Notes under the pieces: model-generated
Databases searched by the model: none
Told to the model about the DNA's origin: nothing
The model's input: only the letters and a program-made list of their open reading frames with translations
In this document: positions 26,994 through 39,300 of the stretch, one piece after another
How positions within the stretch are numbered: position 1 is the first letter of the stretch
Layout of the letters: each line of letters begins with the position of its first letter
From: Gymnogyps californianus
Lineage: Eukaryota; Chordata; Aves; Accipitriformes; Cathartidae
Length of the DNA stretch: 64,000 bases
NCBI RefSeq assembly: GCF_018139145.2
Contig: NC_059471.1
Span: 201,581,494 to 201,645,493, forward strand
Direction: 5' to 3'
Made by a program: the position numbers and the translations under genes

Positions 26994-27041
26994 TTTTGTT
27001 TCGTTTTGTTTTTTGGTTGTTTTTTTTCTTTTTTTTTTTTA
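26994..27041. repeat. T-rich low-complexity tract in GRAMD4 3' UTR
   Basis: GTTTTGTTTC-type repeats followed by T runs; A-rich in the transcript, about 180 nt after the stop codon. Confidence 0.85.
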
Positions 27042-27217
27042 CAAAAACCTTAAAAACAAACATGAAGGCATATATAAAATACACTTGATTTATGTAACAG
27101 ATAGAATATAAACCACCAGACAAGAAAAATTATTGCAAAATAGATGAGGATGTTCATTTTTTTCACTACCAAGTTGTAAAATAAGAAAATTTCCTTTAGA
27201 TCTTCTAAGATAAGCTA

Positions 27218-27319
27218 CTAGCTCTCACTGCTTGATGATGCAGAGGTTATTTTCACATATTGGTTGAAAATTGTCTCAAAAGCTTCATCTCTGTGTACCA
27301 TGGCACCAAACACCAAAGG
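27218..27319 (-). CDS. GRAMD4: GRAMD4 terminal coding exon
   Basis: 102 nt encoding PLVFGAMVHRDEAFETIFNQ, then YVKITSA, a Ser-rich tail ending SSSSES, and a TAG stop at 27220-27218. The helix DEAFETIF closes the GRAM/PH fold. The Ser-rich last residues seem to differ from the mammalian tail as I recall it. Acceptor tgtcatttag. Confidence 0.94.
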   Translation of the reverse strand, partial: PLVFGAMVHRDEAFETIFNQYVKITSASSSSES

Positions 27320-30300
27320 CTAAATGACAGAAAAAAAAATCATGTCAGTCTGGAAATGAAAAATCTTCCTCTAGGTATAGTTTTGGCCAAATCAATAGGA
27401 ACAGGAGATGAACTGTACTCGAAGCGCATTAATTAAGACATAAGACATAAAAATCTTTTCCTCTAATAAACCCTTGGACATATGGCAGAGTTTCTAAGAT
27501 TTTTTCACTTCTCCATCTTCTTCTTAAAACAACTATGGCATAAAATGCATCTGCACAGAGTATTAGCAATGGAGAACACTTCAACTCTCTCTCCTCTCCA
27601 TCTGTTCAGTGTATGATGTTTTCCTGATTGACCTCTGCCTCCATTAAAGATTTCTGAAAATCTTTGTAAGTGCCTCTTTGTTTCGGCTCATAGGATATTT
27701 ATTTAGGTAGATGAACATTTTCAATCTCGTAATTAAGAAGTACTTCTCAATATCAAACAACAAGTAGAAAGCCTGGTACAACGGTCATGTGACTTGGAGG
27801 AAAGTTATTTATAGGTGATTGGTTTAAAATAAGGTTCAGTCATATGTTAAGAAAAGCTTCAGTCGCCCAAAGAGTATTTGAGGCTTAGAGAAGCTTAAAT
27901 CTTTAGCACCATAAGACTGAAACAGGAAAACTGCATCCGAGGATCAGGCCCTTCCACCCCAAAGCCTCCTCACCCACAGACACTCTCAAGCCATCAGCTT
28001 TTCTTTCCAGACTGCAGAGCAGAGCAGCCCCCATGCTCCTGATGAAGGATGCTGGGGAACGGTCAATGGAGGTAGGGAAATAATGAAGCAAATCTTTCTG
28101 AAGTGTTATAGTAAAATAGTCCAGATGTAGTAGAACAAGCTAAATGTTTACATTAAAATTCTGAAGCCAAATATACTGAATAATAGACAACTGAATTAAA
28201 CAAACAAACCCCACTGGCATAAGGAAAAAAAAAAGCCTTTATGTTGATGCTGGCCAGAGAAGGAAGACAAAAAGGGCATGAAGTCAAGCACAGCAATACA
28301 GATACAGCCAGCTACTTACTTTTTGCGTAGATGGTGTTGATACAGCAATACCCATCCCTGACCCCGGGAGAACAGAGAGCACTTTATACTAAAAAGAAAA
28401 AAAAACACAGACCAAAGAAATCTTATGTACTGAACAATTGCAAAAGGTGCTGAGAAGGTTACACAACTCGTCACTGGTGTATCCTCCCAGCCACAACTAA
28501 GAGAACTCTATTAAAAACAAGTGGCCAGACGCTGTTCTTCGACCCCGGAGTCAATGGGTACAGAATCACCCCTACAGCGAGAACCTGCCTCTCCTCTTCC
28601 TCTCATGCGCCGCGGCAGCAGGCACCCAGCCAGCCTGCCGGCACCGGCCCCAAACCGAGCACCCCGGTACTGCTACGGCACATGGGAGCTGGCCCAGCCA
28701 CGATGCCAGAGAACATGCTGGCAGCTAGATGGTGGGGGCAGGTAGTACACCCCGGCCCTACGTGTATATATGTACGTGAGAGTGTGCTTGTATCGTCTAG
28801 AGGTTTCCCTAGAAGTAACATTCATCTACTGTTTAAAGGAGCAGCAAGCAGACCAGAAAAAGCTTATTTTTCAAAATTAAATAGACAAACAGGGTATGTA
28901 TAGGTTGGTTTGTTTTTTTTTTTTAAAGAAAGTCTGTAATGCTAAGAAGGAATACAGTTGGCTGAACTGGGGAACAAACCCAAGGGGGAAGAGAACCCCG
29001 AGTCTGGCCTGTGTTTGCCACAGCATTATTTACTCTGTGGCACTCATGGCCACAGGATGTAGTAGAAAGCAGAGGTGTCTGTGTTTAAGAGTAGGGTAAG
29101 TTCAGAGAGGGTAACAAAAAGTGACATTAAACGCCATATAGAGTGATGCAAGGCACCAATAAAGCCATTGGTGACTGCAGGCTGGTAAAACTTGACCAGA
29201 GGAAGGATCACATTGTACTTGCCATGCTTCCAACCATCCATTTCTTGCCTCTGTTAGTGATGGGATCCCAACTAGATGAAACTCCAGCCTGATCCAGTCT
29301 GGCTATTCTAATGATTTACCGTTCTCCACTGACAACAATCCCTCATCTCTCTGAGGCATCTACTTTTAAGATGGTGCATCTACTGATATGAACACCCAAA
29401 CTGAAGTTAGTATTACACAATTCCTGCTAACAATAAATCTTCTTAAAGCCTACACAGCTCCAGTCAACGCAGGAGTTAAGAAACAACACAACTTTAATTT
29501 CAAAATAATTCAGGAGTGTAAGGGTTTAGTTAACTACTTTGTTTTTCAGGCTCATAGTGAGTTTGCTTGTGCTGAGTCCAAATGGCTAAACAAGCAGTTC
29601 TGGGAAATATTCTTGATCAAAGAATTACATTTTACTTATAAAAATTATCAATGGTATGCTTTTTAAAAATAACATGAGCAAAAAAGCAAAACATGACTAG
29701 CTGAACAGAAAACCAGCTTTCTCCCCTATTTGCAACACAAAACAGACATACCTTCTGAATATCTGTTATATCCGTTAGCTTTATAACTTTATTTCTTTTA
29801 GATGAGCCGGATTTGGAGCTTTCAAAGCACAAGTAACTGAAAACAAGGAAAGAAAATGCTCATTTTGATACAGTATTCTAAAACAAAGCTCTCAATATCC
29901 CTCCTGTCACTTCTGAAGTTTGAAATCTCACAGGTTAAAATCAGCTTTAAAAAAAAGAAAGAAGCACACAATACGCAATTCCGTTATGGCTTCTAATTTA
30001 GAGCAAACATTCGTAAATTCTAGCAACTGGCTAATGTGTCTGAAAGCCCAGAACATATGGTATGCACACACACACACAAAAATCTTGTATTCATATTACT
30101 GCACTGAATGGTGAAACCTGACAAGCATTTTAAAGACACAGGAAGCACGTATATCCTTAAACAGTTGAAACACCAAATCTCAAAAGGCTTATAAATCTTT
30201 TACCATCCTAAAAGAAGATTAATGGAAAACACTGCGTTAGTTTCATGTTATTGTGATGCAGACAAAAGCTCAGATTTCTAAATGCTGGAGAGTGCTCTCC

Positions 30301-33300
30301 ATCACTAGGTGACATTGCATACAGATGAGCTTTACTTCCATTCATTACACTCCAAAGGAATTTCAGTGCAAGACCCAAACAGTAGTGATGATAGTTATTC
30401 AGCCCTGGGAGGCTGGGGGTAAGTAAGGATTAAAAACAAATAAAACCCAAGTACTAGTTTTGAAACCAAGGCTTGAATTTCTATTTTTTTTTTGTTGCAC
30501 ATTGTTTCAAGGAAGCTATATATTCAATTTGCTTTAAAAAAAAGAAACTAAGAGTATTTGCCAAATAACCATTGATCACAACCCTCCAAATACACTTGGC
30601 TTTTAGGTTTCTTTTTTAGTGTGTATATATATATATATAGTTATCCACATCAAGAACTGCAGCTACTCTGACTATATAGAGCTACTCTCCATTCCTATGC
30701 AAGCCTTTCCAAGGCAAAATCACATTTGTTAAGCGTTACCACACCCCAGATTCAGCTCTCCCTCTCCTATAGTGCTTTCTTGAGGTTTTAAAACACCATG
30801 AAAAGGCATTTTTGTTTCAAAACATTGTTAAAGGATTACTTTCAGATTCAAATTTTTTAATGTCTTTTGCATTTCCCTCCTAAGAAATGTGTGGAGTGCA
30901 ACGACTCACTTTTCTGTGACATAAAGAACTCCATTCCTGATGTAGTCTGTAGGCATCTTCCTATCTCTGTTAATCAAGCAACAGCGCCAGCCATTTTCAC
31001 ACACTGAAAAAGTCATAACAAGAAATCTTACTTTAAGAAAGAGAGAGACAGACAGGCACTACCCCCAACAGTTTCCTTATAAAACAGCAGAAAACACTGA
31101 AAATTAAACTTTAGAGACCTAAAACTAGAAGTGTTTACAAAGAAAAGCCTAAATAAGGTGTTTTTAGACATCATAACATCTGTTTTAACACTGGTTTTAA
31201 AAAAACCCAAAACAAAAACCACCCACGCAATTATTCCCTTTAACTTGATTATTCCATTTGCGTTACCCCAAAAGGCACACCAGGCTGTGCATTCTTTCAA
31301 AGAACTGCAAGGATGTGGAATGAAAGAGACCGTATCCACTCATCCTAATTTAAAGCAAGTCTTTTTAATCAAAAGCTTATACCTGTACATTGCACAGAAA
31401 GGGAATTCAACTTTAAACTATCCTTGACTTTTCAGAAAATACTCTACTAATGTAGCCTTCCTGCTGCATAATACCTGCCAAAGGACGCTCATTTTCCGAC
31501 AGGTTAAAAACTTCATGGAAATTCCCCCTCTTGGTGGTATGAAAACGACTTGTGTCTTCATCTTTGCTTATTCCAGTTGGGGCGCTTGAGCCCACATAAC
31601 TTCTGGATGCTGCTGTTTGAAGCTGCAGAAAAATAAACACGATTCAAAAATTTGAACTGCAACACTTAAGCTGCACTCTTAAAAATAACTTGGCTAGCTA
31701 CTCTTCCTAAAAAAAACCAAAACTGTAATGAAACAATTTTCATTAACTGCTTCAGTAAAGTTAACTTTGGACTATTGCACTATACTATTGCTATAGCACA
31801 AAGCTCTAATGTGCTATCTGAACACAACCTTTCAAAGTGCTGCCCTTTGATGGACACCCTTTGCAGAGATGAAAGCACATGGTGTGAAATGCACCTATCT
31901 TAAAATACCATTTTTCTACAGTAAAGGGCATATCTGATTAGATACAGCTAAGTCACTGCACACAGCTCCAATTATTATACTAGTGGGCCTACTAACAGTT
32001 AATATATTATCAGTACTTGGCTTGTCTTCAAGGGACAGACCAAGCACAAAATATTATTGCACAACGTAAGTTTAGAAAGAAAAAAGAGCAAACAAAGAAA
32101 AAGCCACACAAAACTACATAAGTTCATAATGAATACAAATGCTGAAATTGAAAGGAAGTTTTCCACGCTACGATCCATACCTTTTCATGCCCTGACAGCT
32201 AGCAGGAAAAGAAATAAACAACACAAATGTGACAGTGACAAAAGAAAAAAAGTGAAGTCTATTTAACAGTATAATACATAGAATAAAACATGAACTGAGT
32301 GACACTGCAAGATCTTGCTCACAAACCAAGAGACTACACACAATGAATGCAATTAAAAAAGGAAGAGTTATCAGTGGTTAGAGCACACCAGTTCAATTTA
32401 TTCAGGTTGTGTTAGAGCCATTGATCTTTCCTTTGCTTTGAAGCTGCACTGAATTTCGGGAGTGTTGACATGTGAAATAAAATCGGAATGGTTGTCAGCA
32501 TCTTTAGGGGGGGGAAAGAAGATAGCATGGAGTTCTCAAAACCAAAGTACTTGAGTAAAATCTACTTTTAAACAGAGCTGCTGAACCACTGGAGACTTCC
32601 CTAGCAAACAAGCCTTGCTTCTGGAAGGACGGCAGGCAGTTCCATTTGGAAAGCTCGCCTGCATTTGCTTTTTCATCTTGGTGGGGCACCACATGATTCC
32701 AAAGGCTGGCTTTTGTCATCAAAGCATTACCAGCTCCGTTCTTAGCCCTACCATACACATGCAGTTAAACAACTGGCAAACTGACAACATGCAAGCTCAG
32801 GACTAAGCCCTTCTTCTGTAAAGGCCTGATGCTGTCGGAGGCCAACCAGCCTCTGCTGCTTTTTTTTTTTTTGCACGTAAGTTGGCAGCACCCAACACTT
32901 CACAGGATTTAGTGCTAACAAAAGAAATCCAAAGCAAATGAAAAAATGCACACTGCAATCGCTGACTAGAAACCAGACTGACAAAACAGGCACAGCAGAG
33001 GGTATTTACCATCCAGCTTTTAGGGTAACTGTAATACAACGATGCCTCGGGGGAAAAGAATAAAGAAAGTTGACATGGAAAGCAAATGGTTGATGATAAC
33101 TCTACTATTGCTTCAGTTACTGCCTTTCTGCAGTGCCCTTCGCAACGATCGAGCCCCTGGACCCAAGGAAAACAATACCTTCTCCAACAATTTGTGTGTA
33201 AGTAAAGATCAGACAAATTTTTCGAAGGCTTTCTTGGACAAGTTATTTGGCTGCATATGCAAGTAACCAGGTGAAGCTCCATGGCCCAAAACATAAAAAA

Positions 33301-36300
33301 GGTCAAGGCAAGAGGTCTAATGCTTTTTGCGCTGGAACGAGAATTATGCCTGCTCTCTGCTACACTGCTTCCTACTTACCCGTTACATAAAGCGATTAAA
33401 AAAAGGTGTTTAAACTTCAGTACCACATCCCATCCTGTGGCTGAAGATGTGAGAAAGTTCTGCCCTTACTTCTAGTCCTTCCTAACACAGGCAAATGTTT
33501 CCTCTACCCTTAAAAGAAGCAGCTAATTTATCCAAAACCACCCAGGCTTGAGACAACCTATGGTCAATTACTAAAAGAAAAGCATTGCATCCAATTTTGA
33601 TAAGCCTTAAATCTAGCTGGAAGTGATTGGATTTGTAATGCTGGAAGAGTCCTGACTGTCTAAAAACGTCACCAACAACCTGGAGGTAGGAATACCTGGA
33701 GGTATTCCTTTTCACTTGATCTGTCATCAGCTTTTGGCATACAACCCTTTACCCATCAGATACTGTTGTCAGGATTGTTCTCTAAGGACACAGCGTCAGA
33801 GTGGTGGTATAGGCAATGAATATTGCATTGTGTCTAGGTTTACAGTGTCTTGTATGCTGTTTAATGACAAGAAGCCAAAGCAAATGCACATATGCTGGCA
33901 CTACATGCTTTTGGGCTCTGCCTTTTCTATGAAGAAAATGAAAAACCTACTTGGTTTTTACCTTTTTGTACAAAAATCTATTTTTTGTACTACAAGGTTC
34001 CCAGAAATCTCTCAAGGGGTAAGAAAGTTTGTCTAAAATTATTGAGACCAAGTTAATGTTTTCAAAGACATTTTGAAGCAGATAATGCAGTCCTGCACAT
34101 CCTTTCCAGGCAGACAAGCCAAGCCCATCAAGTCAGACACAGTAGTACTAAAACCCTGGTCTACTTGCCAAAACCTAAGCCATAAGGGATTAATTACTCT
34201 CTGAATTTATGGATTCAAGTTCAGCAATTCAGAGCCTTTCCACCTCTAAGGCAGATTAGAGAGACCCAGCAAGAAGCTGCCACAACCACCACTGTATGTG
34301 AAGGATAACCTGTAAGCTCAAGAGGCACAGAAACTTTTAAGCCCGTCTTCTGCAAGCAAGAGGAATACAGGCTGTGGATGGCTCAGTCCAAGCGCTCATT
34401 CACCTCTCTCATCCCTTGGAAAACAGGAGCAAAAGACTCACTGTCTATCAGAGACTGTCTTTCTCTTTTACTTCCCTCTGAAATACTCAGATTATGCTGC
34501 AGTTATTTTACCACCAACTGCTCCATCACACCCAGAACCCCATATTTCTTCTTCAGAGGTCAACCAAGGATTCATGTGTTTATCCCTTTGGCTCTCCAGT
34601 TGGGTACCCAGGCCGAATTATTGCTAAGGGCTGCACATTTTAGTCAGGATGCTTATGACAGTACTCAGATACTCCATGAATGCAATTAGATATTGTGATA
34701 AGAGGCATTAAGCAAATGCTAAAATGGGATTAGACTGAAGTTTTATTACAACTATTTTTAAACTAAAACATTGACAAATTCTGGAATATGGAAAAGCATG
34801 ACTTGCTTTTCAGTTATCATGTCAGGCCCCAAAACAATTTGCAAAGATGCACAAAACACAACACAAAGATTTAACTATGAGATTTTAACAAAAGAAGAAT
34901 TCACTGTTGAAGTACCAACATGGTGAAAAGTCATTTATCACTACTATGTTAAAAGGTCATCTAATACAAAACCATAAGCCATAATGCCTAAATCTGTAAA
35001 CTACTTTATTACCTCTGTTAATGCTTATCCCACTAGTAAGCTGCATATTATACTCAAGCCTTTTTTTATTCATTTTTTTAACTAACTGTTCTTCAATCTA
35101 CACAAGCAGCTGAATTTCCACTGAAAAAGAACGTCTGAGAACAGAGAAGGGGAATACAAAAAGACTAAATTTTGACAATAAAATCACACAGAATGTATGT
35201 TACAGAAATTTATATGAATATGGATGGTGTTATTTTTGTGCGTTTAGCTTCATAAAATTTCCAGTATATGTATATTTATATACACATTTTGATAACAGAT
35301 TCCTTTCTTACAAGAAACAGAATCCATATAAAAACTCTGTGGATCGTGAAAATAATTAAAAAAAAAAATAGAACCAACATTGACTGTTAGGATTTAATTA
35401 ACCTTCCTTTTAATGTGCTCTAGTCACTGGAGAAAAGGGAAAGGGAGAAAGGGATCTGATTTTCAGATGTTGGGAACAGAGGGACAAAAAGATTTATTAC
35501 CCTTACCCGTCTCGACACTGTAGCATTAGATCTTTCTTTGAGCTGAGGATCTGTAGGGAGACTTGTCCAGATGATATAAGGAGTATCATACTTAGCTCTT
35601 AGTCTGGGGCATCGTTTGAAGATAAAATCAATAAGGAAAAACTTGATTCCAGCATAGAGTCCTGAAAAAAAGGTCATTTTAGTAGGCATGTTGATGGGCC
35701 ATGAAGAACATCACTGTTTTGATCATGTTTTAACAAGTTCATGAATGAAAAAAAATTCTGTATCTTCAGTCATAGTGCTAAACCATTCTCTTGGTTTTAA
35801 TATTTTGATTCTTCTTCCAAAGGCAGGAAATTATTTTTCTTTTCCTCTGCTGCCCAGATTCCTTCCTCTCCATCCCCAGTTCTTTTAAACCACTTATGTA
35901 GCTTCTTATTATGCAGAAGAGTATTAAAATAATTCAACCATACACTCCTTATTCCCAGAAGCATTCTGAAAACGATATACTTCCAAAACAGAAAAAATGC
36001 TAGAGCATTCAACTCTGCAGCTCCTTGCAAGAATTTAAATGGCAACAGAGGGCTCTCATGTACTACATTAAACTCTATCTTCCAGTCCAGTATGTCCTCT
36101 TACATATACAAGGTATTTCCTTGCATTCTGCCAGATTAAAAAGGGCTTGAAATACTCTCTCAAAACTTTACTGAATGTAATTCAGATCTCTTTCTAAGAG
36201 AGTAAAAAAAATAATTCCTCACACATCTAATTCAATTGCCACGTCAAGCAAGCGTACATTTATGTTCAAGCTAACAGCTTGAAGTTCAGTGCCACTAAAA

Positions 36301-39300
36301 GTAATACTCATTTGATCACATCTTTACTTTAATCAAATACTTTAATCAAAAAAAAAAAAAGAGAATTCTTGGTTCACAGGATGTAGCTTCGTATCTTAGA
36401 GAAAAGACAGTCTCATGCTGTAGCAAAACCCCTCTTTTCCCAATTCTCAGCTGATAGTTTAAGTATCTGCAACTTCACCCACAGTAATCTGTTCATGTTG
36501 TCCAGCCTATCCTTCAACTTTTACAAGTAGTCCCATTAACCCTTTCATTTTTTTCCAACCCTGTCATCTTTGTGCCTTCTAAGTGGTCCCACATACTTAA
36601 TTTGCAAGGATGTATGAGTGAAAAAAACCCAAAATATAGGGCTTCCTGGAAGCCTTACAGCTGACAGTCTGAAGACCTTTGCTAACAGCTCATCATAAAC
36701 TTCCCCTCTTCAAGGAGCGAATGCATTATCCAGTCTTTTTCTATTATATTACGTATTCAGAGATGGTTTTCAAAATGCACATGACAAACGATGCCAAGGA
36801 CATTGAAAATACTTTAAAACACTGCATTATTTATTAATGCAGGGTTTTCTTTCTTAAACTCTAAAATTCTCCCTCTAAAGATCACGTTAAGTTTTAACGC
36901 ATTAAGTCTAGACTGTAACAGGTCAATTATTTATTGCGTTTACCCATTGCAAGCCCAATAATCCTGTAGGGCAAAAAGCAGGATGCAATAAAAGCTGCCC
37001 ACAGAGTAACATAGAGCTTCTGTGTTATTTCTGGCTGGACCCACATGAACAAGCTGAAAACAAAAAAAGAAACAAAATTTTATTACTAGCGTTCCAGACA
37101 TTGGTCAAGTCTTAAGAGGAAAAAAAGATTCACGTCAGATAACTTACTTTTTAATTTTTTCCAGTATGTCTGCCATCTTGCCGAAAAGGTTCTGCATAAG
37201 AAGCAAGAGAATTAAAACCAAGTTCTGCATTATTTTGGGTTTTTTGTCCACATAATAGAAACCAACAGTTATCTTACTCTGTTGGTAATATACAATTCCC
37301 AGAAGTTATTTTTTTAACTCATTTTTAGCCATTTATGTACTTCACAACTGAGCAAATACAGAACAGAATAGCAATACTCAACGACTTCCATCTCGTTTAA
37401 CACCTTGTTCTGTAACTCATGATTGATTGCTAGAAGTGAAGAAGTTATTTGACCCCACTGTCACAACTGGAAAGTGTTTACATCACTGCAAATATTTTAA
37501 ATTAAGCTGTCATTCTAAGAGTTAAGAGCTTCTGTCAGTAGGTAACAAAATGGGAAGTTTCTTCACACATTTTGAGCGTTGAAATCTCAGGAAGTGGTTA
37601 CTGAGTTCAGCAAATGTTGGATTCTTAGCTTCTTTAGAAACACACCACCACCAGGTGTTTATGAGACACCCTTCGAGTTATTAGATTCCATGTAATTCCA
37701 ACAACTGTCGATGGAAAAAGACCCCTGCTCAGGACTAAGATGGTTATTCAGCCATCTTCTCTAACCGATTCTTGCCATCACAGCACCTGTAAACTTCATC
37801 TTCCCAATAAATTTCCAAAGGTGTTCATATAAATATATGAACACCACCAGCAGCAGAAGGAAGGAGATGAGCGTACACAGTTTGCAAGAGAAAGGTAAGC
37901 CGCTTTCAGCAGTGAAACGCCATTAGACGTGGCACAAGGCTGCAGTTCAGCTGGACGGTGGAGTCCCGCAGCTGCTAGGTGTGGCAGGTACACCTGCCCT
38001 GATTGAGAGCAAAACTTCTCGGCTGGTGAAAAGAGAAAAAAACCTAGAAGCCATGGTTTGGCGGTCAAGCTGCCCTGCCCGCAGGGTGGAGTCGGGGTAC
38101 GGCCGTCATGCACACACTTCAGTCAAGGAATAAGGTAGTGCTGGCCCTCGGCCAACGAGAACTAACATGGTCTGATTTGACCACAGATCAGATTCGACTA
38201 GGGTATAAACGGAGCCCTGCCACGGGGGGGCCAAATTGAGTCAGTCCTCCTGGGAGCAGCAGGTCTGCAGCCGGGGACTCTCCCCTTGGGTCGGGACGCT
38301 GCCCAAGGTAACTCCTGCAGGTTGAGAGCCCTCATCTTTCAGGTGAGTGATATGTGCATTTTGGGTTATAATTTCTAAAGCTTAAGAATTCTTAAGGCGG
38401 TTGTGTAGTATTAATTTCCGCTTATATCACTGAACCTGTGGTTTACTAATGTTGTCGGAGTTCTAAATGATTTCGATTGAAGAATAAATTTTGTTAACAC
38501 CTGTTTAATTTGATTGTGTGAGCCTCCGTGACACTAGGGTAGCTCAAACTGATGGAGCTGGAAGAAAACCTTCCCTCACCCTCTCCCACACAAGCAGCAG
38601 ATTTCAGGGCTGTGGTGGGTGGTGGTGTTTAAAACAGACTATTTCAGAGATGCTGTGCAAACTGTTGAATTAACACAGCTAAACAGACAGTTGAAGGAAC
38701 AGGGTCTCTTACAGTGGTTTTGTGACTAGCAGATTTGGGATATGGATCCCTGCTCCAGTACATTGGTAAGATTCACCACCTGATCTACATTATCAGAAGC
38801 TCATTTGCATATATTAGGGGAAAAACCTGTCAGAAGCTGCTTCTGTTCCCCTTCAGACCTCGCTCAGAGCTGTGACTGGAGAACCTCGACTAGTTCTCTG
38901 AAGCATCATGCCACTCCAGAAGCTCCGGGGATCTTATAGAGATCTCTATTGCTCGTAAGTAAAGATCCCTATGCAAGGAAAGTATTGCTTGTTTAAGTGT
39001 TTGTTTTCACATGCTGCATAACAAATTACTTTGACCGCTTGGACTATGAACCTCCTTGTTCTAAGGAAGCAGCCGGAGAAGTCCAAGAGCAGCACAGTAC
39101 CTGCGCCTTCTGAGCCACGTCTAGAACAAGCTGAAACTTTTCAGACACCGTCAGGTCCTCTTTTGGGGGTTCCTTGGGCAAGAAAGAGACAATCCATTAA
39201 TTTTCAGCTCAGCTAAAACTGGTATTTTACAAAATTCCTCGTGACAACGTGACCTCTCAACATTCTTGGCAATAGTCCTCTCACTTTAAACAATCTCTAA

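Larger units (their letters stand above)
23385..27217 (-). other. GRAMD4: Probable GRAMD4 3' untranslated region
   Basis: About 3.8 kb of AT-rich sequence follows the TAG stop and shows no interspersed repeat that I recognise, no exon-like segment and no strong splice site pair. It ends just past a canonical AATAAA on the minus strand at 23406-23401. An internal AATAAA (about 26248-26243) could give a shorter form. A T-rich tract at 26994-27041 (A-rich in the mRNA) lies close to the stop. The end point is inferred; transcript data would be needed to fix it. Confidence 0.55.

Noticed and set aside
33075..33266. Plus-strand small frame with a signal-peptide-like N-terminus (MESKWLMITLLLLQLL)
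   Set aside because: Short, antisense within an intron, without promoter, splice or homology support. Hydrophobic runs arise easily from AT-rich sequence.
32803..33306. 167-codon minus-strand open frame in a GRAMD4 intron
   Set aside because: No recognisable domain, includes a poly-Lys run from an A/T tract, lies between normal exons, and GRAMD4 needs no extra exon there. Treated as chance.
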